This document shows, in pieces, positions 15,972 to 19,258 of a stretch of 19,258 nt of DNA; position 1 is the stretch's first letter, and the number at the start of each line of letters is the position of its first letter. The notes beneath the pieces were generated by a model, which searched no databases, had not been told where the DNA came from, and saw only the letters and a program-made list of their open reading frames with translations. This DNA is from Tepidimonas sp. UBA997 (GTDB lineage Bacteria > Pseudomonadota > Gammaproteobacteria > Burkholderiales > Burkholderiaceae_C), in assembly GCA_002291945.1 (NCBI GenBank), contig DBAZ01000059.1, positions 1 through 19,258 of the forward strand, written 5' to 3'. Both the position numbers and the translations under genes were made by a program.

Positions 15972-17303
15972 ATGTCATCCGCCATCAACCAACCACTGAG
16001 CCGCCAGCAGCAGATCGAAGCGCTGGAAAAAGACTGGGCCCACAACCCGCGCTGGAAAGGCGTCAAGCGCGGTTACACCGCCGCCGACGTGGTGCGCCTG
16101 CGCGGCAGCGTACAGCCCGAGTACACCTTTGCCCAGCGCGGTGCCGAGAAGCTGTGGGCCAAGGTCAACGGCGGTGCCAAGAAGGGTTACGTCAACGCCT
16201 TTGGCGCCATCACCGCTGGCCAGGCCATGCAGCAGGCCAAGGCCGGTCTGGAGGCCGTCTATCTGTCGGGCTGGCAGGTCGCCGCCGACGGCAACACCAG
16301 CGAGACCATGTACCCCGACCAGTCGCTGTACGCCTACGACTCGGTGCCGACCATGGTGCGCCGCATCAACAACACCTTCAAGCGCGCCGACGAAATCCAG
16401 TGGAGCCGTGGCATCGAGCCGGGTACGCCTGAGTTCATCGACTACTTCCTGCCCATCGTGGCCGACGCCGAAGCCGGTTTCGGTGGCGTGCTCAACGCCT
16501 TCGAGCTGATGAAAAACATGATCGCCGCCGGTGCCGCGGGCGTTCACTTCGAAGACCAACTGGCCGCCGTGAAGAAGTGCGGCCACATGGGTGGCAAAGT
16601 GCTGGTGCCGACGCAAGAAGCCTGCGAAAAGCTGATTGCCGCCCGCTTCGCTGCCGACACCATGGGCGTGCCGACCCTGATTCTGGCGCGCACCGACGCC
16701 GAGGCCGCCAACCTGATCACCAGCGACCACGACGCCAACGACAAACCTTTCCTGACCGGCGAGCGCACGCAAGAAGGCTTCTACCGCGTGAAAAACGGGC
16801 TGGAGCAGGCCATCAGCCGTGGCGTGGCCTACGCCCCTTACGCCGACCTGGTGTGGTGTGAAACCGGCACGCCCGACCTCGGCTTCGCCCGCGAATTCGC
16901 GCAAGCCGTACACGCCGCCTGCCCCGGCAAGCTGCTGTCCTACAACTGCTCGCCGTCGTTCAACTGGAAGAAAAACCTCGACGACGCCACCATCGCCAAG
17001 TTCCAGGACGAACTGTCGGCGCTGGGCTACAAGTACCAGTTCATCACGCTGGCCGGCATCCACATCAACTGGTTCAACACCTTCCAGTTTGCGCACGCCT
17101 ACGCCCGCGGTGAAGGCATGAAGCACTACACCCAGATGGTGCAGGAGCCCGAGTTCGCTGCGCGCGAAAAGGGCTACACCTTCGTGTCGCACCAGCAGGA
17201 AGTGGGCGCCGGCTACTTCGACGACGTGACCACCGTGATCCAGGGCGGTTCCTCCAGCGTCAAGGCCCTGACCGGCTCGACCGAAGAAGAACAGTTCCAC
17301 TGA
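15972..17303 (+). CDS. aceA: Isocitrate lyase
   Basis: Cleaves isocitrate to glyoxylate and succinate, the first step of the glyoxylate shunt that lets cells grow on acetate or fatty acids; cytoplasmic tetramer. The 443 residues include the catalytic signature KKCGHMGGKVLVPT with Cys203, GYVNAFGAITAGQAMQQAKAGL, SGWQVAADGN, VHFEDQLAAVKK, LILARTDAEAANLI, and LSYNCSPSFNWKKNL near the C-terminal part. AGGAG (15961-15965) lies 6 nt before the ATG. The gene is preceded by an AT-rich regulatory region and followed by tandem hairpins. With acs at the other end of the window, acetate use is well represented. Confidence 0.97.
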   Translation: MSSAINQPLSRQQQIEALEKDWAHNPRWKGVKRGYTAADVVRLRGSVQPEYTFAQRGAEKLWAKVNGGAKKGYVNAFGAITAGQAMQQAKAGLEAVYLSGWQVAADGNTSETMYPDQSLYAYDSVPTMVRRINNTFKRADEIQWSRGIEPGTPEFIDYFLPIVADAEAGFGGVLNAFELMKNMIAAGAAGVHFEDQLAAVKKCGHMGGKVLVPTQEACEKLIAARFAADTMGVPTLILARTDAEAANLITSDHDANDKPFLTGERTQEGFYRVKNGLEQAISRGVAYAPYADLVWCETGTPDLGFAREFAQAVHAACPGKLLSYNCSPSFNWKKNLDDATIAKFQDELSALGYKYQFITLAGIHINWFNTFQFAHAYARGEGMKHYTQMVQEPEFAAREKGYTFVSHQQEVGAGYFDDVTTVIQGGSSSVKALTGSTEEEQFH

Positions 17304-17306
17304 TCT

Positions 17307-17351
17307 GGGTTGAATGAGGGCTCGACAGGCTCTGAGTTAGGCCTTCAACCC
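17307..17351 (+). repeat. Hairpin directly after aceA
   Basis: GGGTTGAA (17307-17314) pairs perfectly with TTCAACCC (17344-17351) and encloses 29 nt that can fold further. It abuts the terminator stem that starts at 17352. It may stabilise the 3' end of the aceA mRNA. Confidence 0.5.
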
Positions 17352-17385
17352 AATCCCCCTTGGGTGCATGCCCTGGGGGGATTTT
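17352..17385 (+). terminator. Intrinsic terminator of aceA
   Basis: AATCCCCC (17352-17359) pairs with GGGGGATT (17376-17383), with inner GGG/CCC pairing, followed by a short T-run. A strong GC stem at the right distance after aceA. Confidence 0.8.
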
Positions 17386-17422
17386 GCCCAGATTGCTGAC
17401 CAAAGCAGAAAACAAAAAAGTG

Positions 17423-17431
17423 TGCCATAAT
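17423..17431 (+). promoter_or_regulatory. Extended -10 promoter for the helicase gene
   Basis: TG-C-CATAAT matches the extended -10 consensus TGnTATAAT at all but one fixed position. No -35 is evident, which is usual for this promoter class. Transcription would begin near 17438 and give a leader of about 245 nt. Confidence 0.5.
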
Positions 17432-17437
17432 GCGAGT

Positions 17438-17682
17438 TGATCCTGATTTTCAGGAACTTGTTGCATCTGCCTCACGCTTAGCGGGGTAGGCGGCCGGTCA
17501 GACCGGCTGGGCTGAATCTGCCTGACGCCTCACACCCGACGCGAGAATTGCCTGTTTCATCAGGCACCCTCGCCGATTTGTTTGTGGTCGATGTTTTTTC
17601 CACCACGAACCGATCGGGCACACGAGGGCTTTCATGCCAGTGCTCGTCGTGTTCTTTTGCGCTTTGTGCGCAAGGACATCAC
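17438..17682 (+). ncRNA. Structured 5' leader of the DEAD-box helicase gene
   Basis: No gene fits this stretch, but most of it can fold. Hairpins are TCCTGA/TCAGGA (17441-17455), GCCGGT/ACCGGC (17493-17507) inside a weaker outer stem, and TGCCTG/CAGGCA (17549-17566). A long interrupted stem follows: CCCTCG, CCGAT and GTTTGTGGT (17567-17588) against ACCACGAAC, ATCGG and CGAGGG (17602-17628). A final hairpin (17655-17675) covers the ribosome site. This looks like a cis-acting RNA; the family is not recognised. Confidence 0.5.
17655..17675 (+). promoter_or_regulatory. Hairpin covering the helicase ribosome-binding site
   Basis: TTGCGC (17657-17662) and GCGCAA (17668-17673) form a perfect stem with loop TTTGT. 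Two further U-G pairs (17656-17674, 17655-17675) extend it, so the AAGG of the Shine-Dalgarno sequence AAGGA (17672-17676) is paired. The start codon is at 17683. Opening of the hairpin would be needed for translation. Confidence 0.6.
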
Positions 17683-19258
17683 ATGACGGATACGATACAA
17701 AACCCCTCCACGCAAGCTGCGACCCTGCCTGCAGCCTTTGTGGCCCTAGGCCTGGCCCAGCCGCTGATCCAGGCGGTGGCCGACCTCGGTTTCACCCAGC
17801 CCACCCTAGTCCAGCAAGCCGCCATTCCCAAGGCGATGCAGGTCGGCGTCGAAGCGCAGGCCTACACCGACCTGATGGTCTCGAGCCAGACCGGCAGCGG
17901 CAAGACTGCGGCTTTTTTGCTCCCGGTGCTGCACACCCTGCTGCAACAGCAGCAGGCCCATGAAGCCAAAGAACGCGCCGATTGGGAGCGCCAGGTGGCC
18001 GAAGCCCTGGCCGCTGGCAAGCCCGAACCCAAGCGTGCGAAGCGCAAAAACCCACTGCTGGCGCGCCACTTCAAGCCCGCCGTGCCGGGCGCACTGGTGC
18101 TGTGCCCGACCCGTGAACTGGCGCAGCAGGTGGCGCACGACGCGATCGACCTCGTCCAGCACTGCCGCGGCCTGCGCATTGCCAACGTGGTGGGCGGCAT
18201 GCCCTACCAGATGCAGATTGCCAAGCTGCAGAACGCCGATCTGGTGGTGGCCACGCCGGGTCGCCTGCTGGACTTGCAGCGCAGCGGCCAGATCAAACTC
18301 GATGAAGTGCAGTTCCTGGTCGTCGATGAAGCCGACCGCATGCTCGACCTCGGCTTCTCGGACGACTTGGCCGAAATCAACCGGCTCACCGCCGCCCGTC
18401 GCCAGACCATGATGTTCAGCGCCACCTTTGCCCCCCGCATCCAGGCACTGGCCACCCGCGTCATGCGCAGCCCGCAAAAGGTGCAGATCGACACCCCGCA
18501 GGACAAGCACGTCAACATCGAGCAGCGCCTCTACTGGTGCGACAGCCCGGAGCACAAGCGCAAGCTGCTGGACCACTGGCTGCGTGACGCCTCCATCGAC
18601 CAGGCCATCGTGTTTGCCAGCACGCAGATCGAATGCGATGCCTTGGCCGCCGACCTGCAGCAGGTCGGCTTTGCCGCCGTGGCTCTGCACGGTGCCTTGA
18701 GCCAAGGGCTGCGCAACCGCCGCCTGATGGCCCTGCGCAACGGCCAGGTGCAGATACTGGTGGCCACCGACGTGGCCGCGCGTGGCATCGACGTGCCCAC
18801 CATCACCCATGTGTTCAACTTCGGTCTGCCCATGAAAGCCGAGGACTACACCCACCGCATAGGCCGCACGGGCCGGGCCGGGCGTCAGGGGCTGGCCGTG
18901 ACCATGGCCGAATTCCGCGATCGCCGCAAGATCGGTGAAATCGAAGCCTTCAGCCAGCAGAAAATCGACACCCAGACCATTGCCGGTCTGGAGCCGCGCA
19001 AGCCGGTGTATGAGTTCCGCGACGAGCGCCGTGGCAGCCGGGGTGGTCGCCATGCGCCTCCACGTCATGGCGCAAGCCGGGGCGAGGGCGGCTTCCGCGC
19101 CGAAGGGGGTTTCCGTGGCGACGGGGGTGGTTTCCGGGGTGAGGGTGGTTTCCGCAACGACGGAGGCTTCCGGGGTGCGTCGAGCCATGTGCGCGCTGCC
19201 GGTGAAGGCCCGCGCGTGGGCTTTGCCAAACCGGCTGGCCACCAGCACCAGCACCAGC
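17683..19258 (+). CDS. DEAD-box ATP-dependent RNA helicase (3' truncated by window)
   Basis: RNA helicase of the RhlE-like group, acting in RNA remodelling and probably ribosome assembly or cold adaptation. The 525 visible residues carry a Q-motif region (FVALGLAQPLIQ...PTLVQQAAIP), motif I SQTGSGKT (from residue 67), PTRELA (142), TPGRLLD, DEAD (215-218), SAT (246), ATDVAARGID and HRIGRTGRAG (from 391). Between motif I and PTRELA lies an extra basic/charged stretch of about 50 residues. The tail after about 443 is rich in GGFR repeats, typical of RNA-binding tails, and the frame is open at the window end. AAGGA lies 6 nt before the ATG but is buried in a hairpin. The large minus-strand frame opposite is a shadow. 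Confidence 0.93.
   Translation, partial: MTDTIQNPSTQAATLPAAFVALGLAQPLIQAVADLGFTQPTLVQQAAIPKAMQVGVEAQAYTDLMVSSQTGSGKTAAFLLPVLHTLLQQQQAHEAKERADWERQVAEALAAGKPEPKRAKRKNPLLARHFKPAVPGALVLCPTRELAQQVAHDAIDLVQHCRGLRIANVVGGMPYQMQIAKLQNADLVVATPGRLLDLQRSGQIKLDEVQFLVVDEADRMLDLGFSDDLAEINRLTAARRQTMMFSATFAPRIQALATRVMRSPQKVQIDTPQDKHVNIEQRLYWCDSPEHKRKLLDHWLRDASIDQAIVFASTQIECDALAADLQQVGFAAVALHGALSQGLRNRRLMALRNGQVQILVATDVAARGIDVPTITHVFNFGLPMKAEDYTHRIGRTGRAGRQGLAVTMAEFRDRRKIGEIEAFSQQKIDTQTIAGLEPRKPVYEFRDERRGSRGGRHAPPRHGASRGEGGFRAEGGFRGDGGGFRGEGGFRNDGGFRGASSHVRAAGEGPRVGFAKPAGHQHQHQ

Noticed and set aside
15975..17300. 441-codon minus-strand frame opposite aceA
   Set aside because: Shadow of aceA, with no domain and His/Gly/Val-rich composition; it mirrors the codon bias of isocitrate lyase.
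17437..17450. TTGATCCTGATTTT as a fourth FNR box before the helicase gene
   Set aside because: Only the left half fits; the right half (ATTTT) does not match ATCAA, and the position downstream of the -10 is wrong for activation.
17806..19254. 482-codon minus-strand open frame opposite the helicase
   Set aside because: Antisense shadow of a GC-rich gene. The plus strand in frame 17683 carries all DEAD-box motifs, whereas this frame is low-complexity Gly/His/Ala/Val with no recognisable domain.

Overview
The window looks like a chromosomal segment of a high-GC betaproteobacterium, most probably Burkholderiales and close to Comamonadaceae. Supporting this are a small Trp-rich protein of the type seen in that order, the ilvD-lgt pair, the ccoI-ccoS-ccoNOQP-ccoG order, and the fnr/hemN pair beside the cbb3 oxidase genes. 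The placement is inference from gene content and protein style, not from a database search. I see no mobile genes, CRISPR array, tRNA or rRNA.

Layout. (1) 1-950: 3' end of acs (acetyl-CoA synthetase) with a strong terminator. (2) 955-4448: a minus-strand c-type cytochrome, divergent from a small Trp-rich membrane protein, then ilvD and lgt. (3) 4456-12684: the microaerobic respiration block. It holds a minus-strand universal stress protein, then on the plus strand ccoI (copper ATPase), ccoS, ccoN, ccoO, ccoQ, ccoP, ccoG and a short ccoH-like gene. (4) 12718-15680: fnr on the minus strand, divergent hemN, and a TauE/SafE-family membrane protein. (5) 15681-17303: an AT-rich leader and aceA (isocitrate lyase). 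(6) 17304-19258: a 379-nt highly folded intergenic region and a DEAD-box RNA helicase that runs off the window.

How the genes work together. Fnr should sense low oxygen through a 4Fe-4S cluster, and its recognition helix keeps the E-xx-SR pattern of FNR proteins. Three FNR/FixK-type boxes (TTGAy-N4-rTCAA) lie at usp/ccoI, ccoN and fnr/hemN. Where -10 elements can be read, the boxes are centred at -41.5, the class II activator position. The set would switch on a high-affinity cbb3 oxidase with its copper supply and assembly factors, oxygen-independent haem synthesis and a stress protein. At the window ends acs and aceA are acetate activation and glyoxylate-shunt genes.

Most unusual signals. 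A 93-nt element between ccoG and ccoH folds as a three-way junction with no unpaired junction bases, and could also be read as a MITE-like insertion. The ~245-nt leader of the helicase gene is almost wholly foldable and ends in a hairpin that hides its ribosome-binding site. A single palindromic FNR box appears to serve both usp and ccoI, with the ccoI start codon falling on the predicted transcription start.
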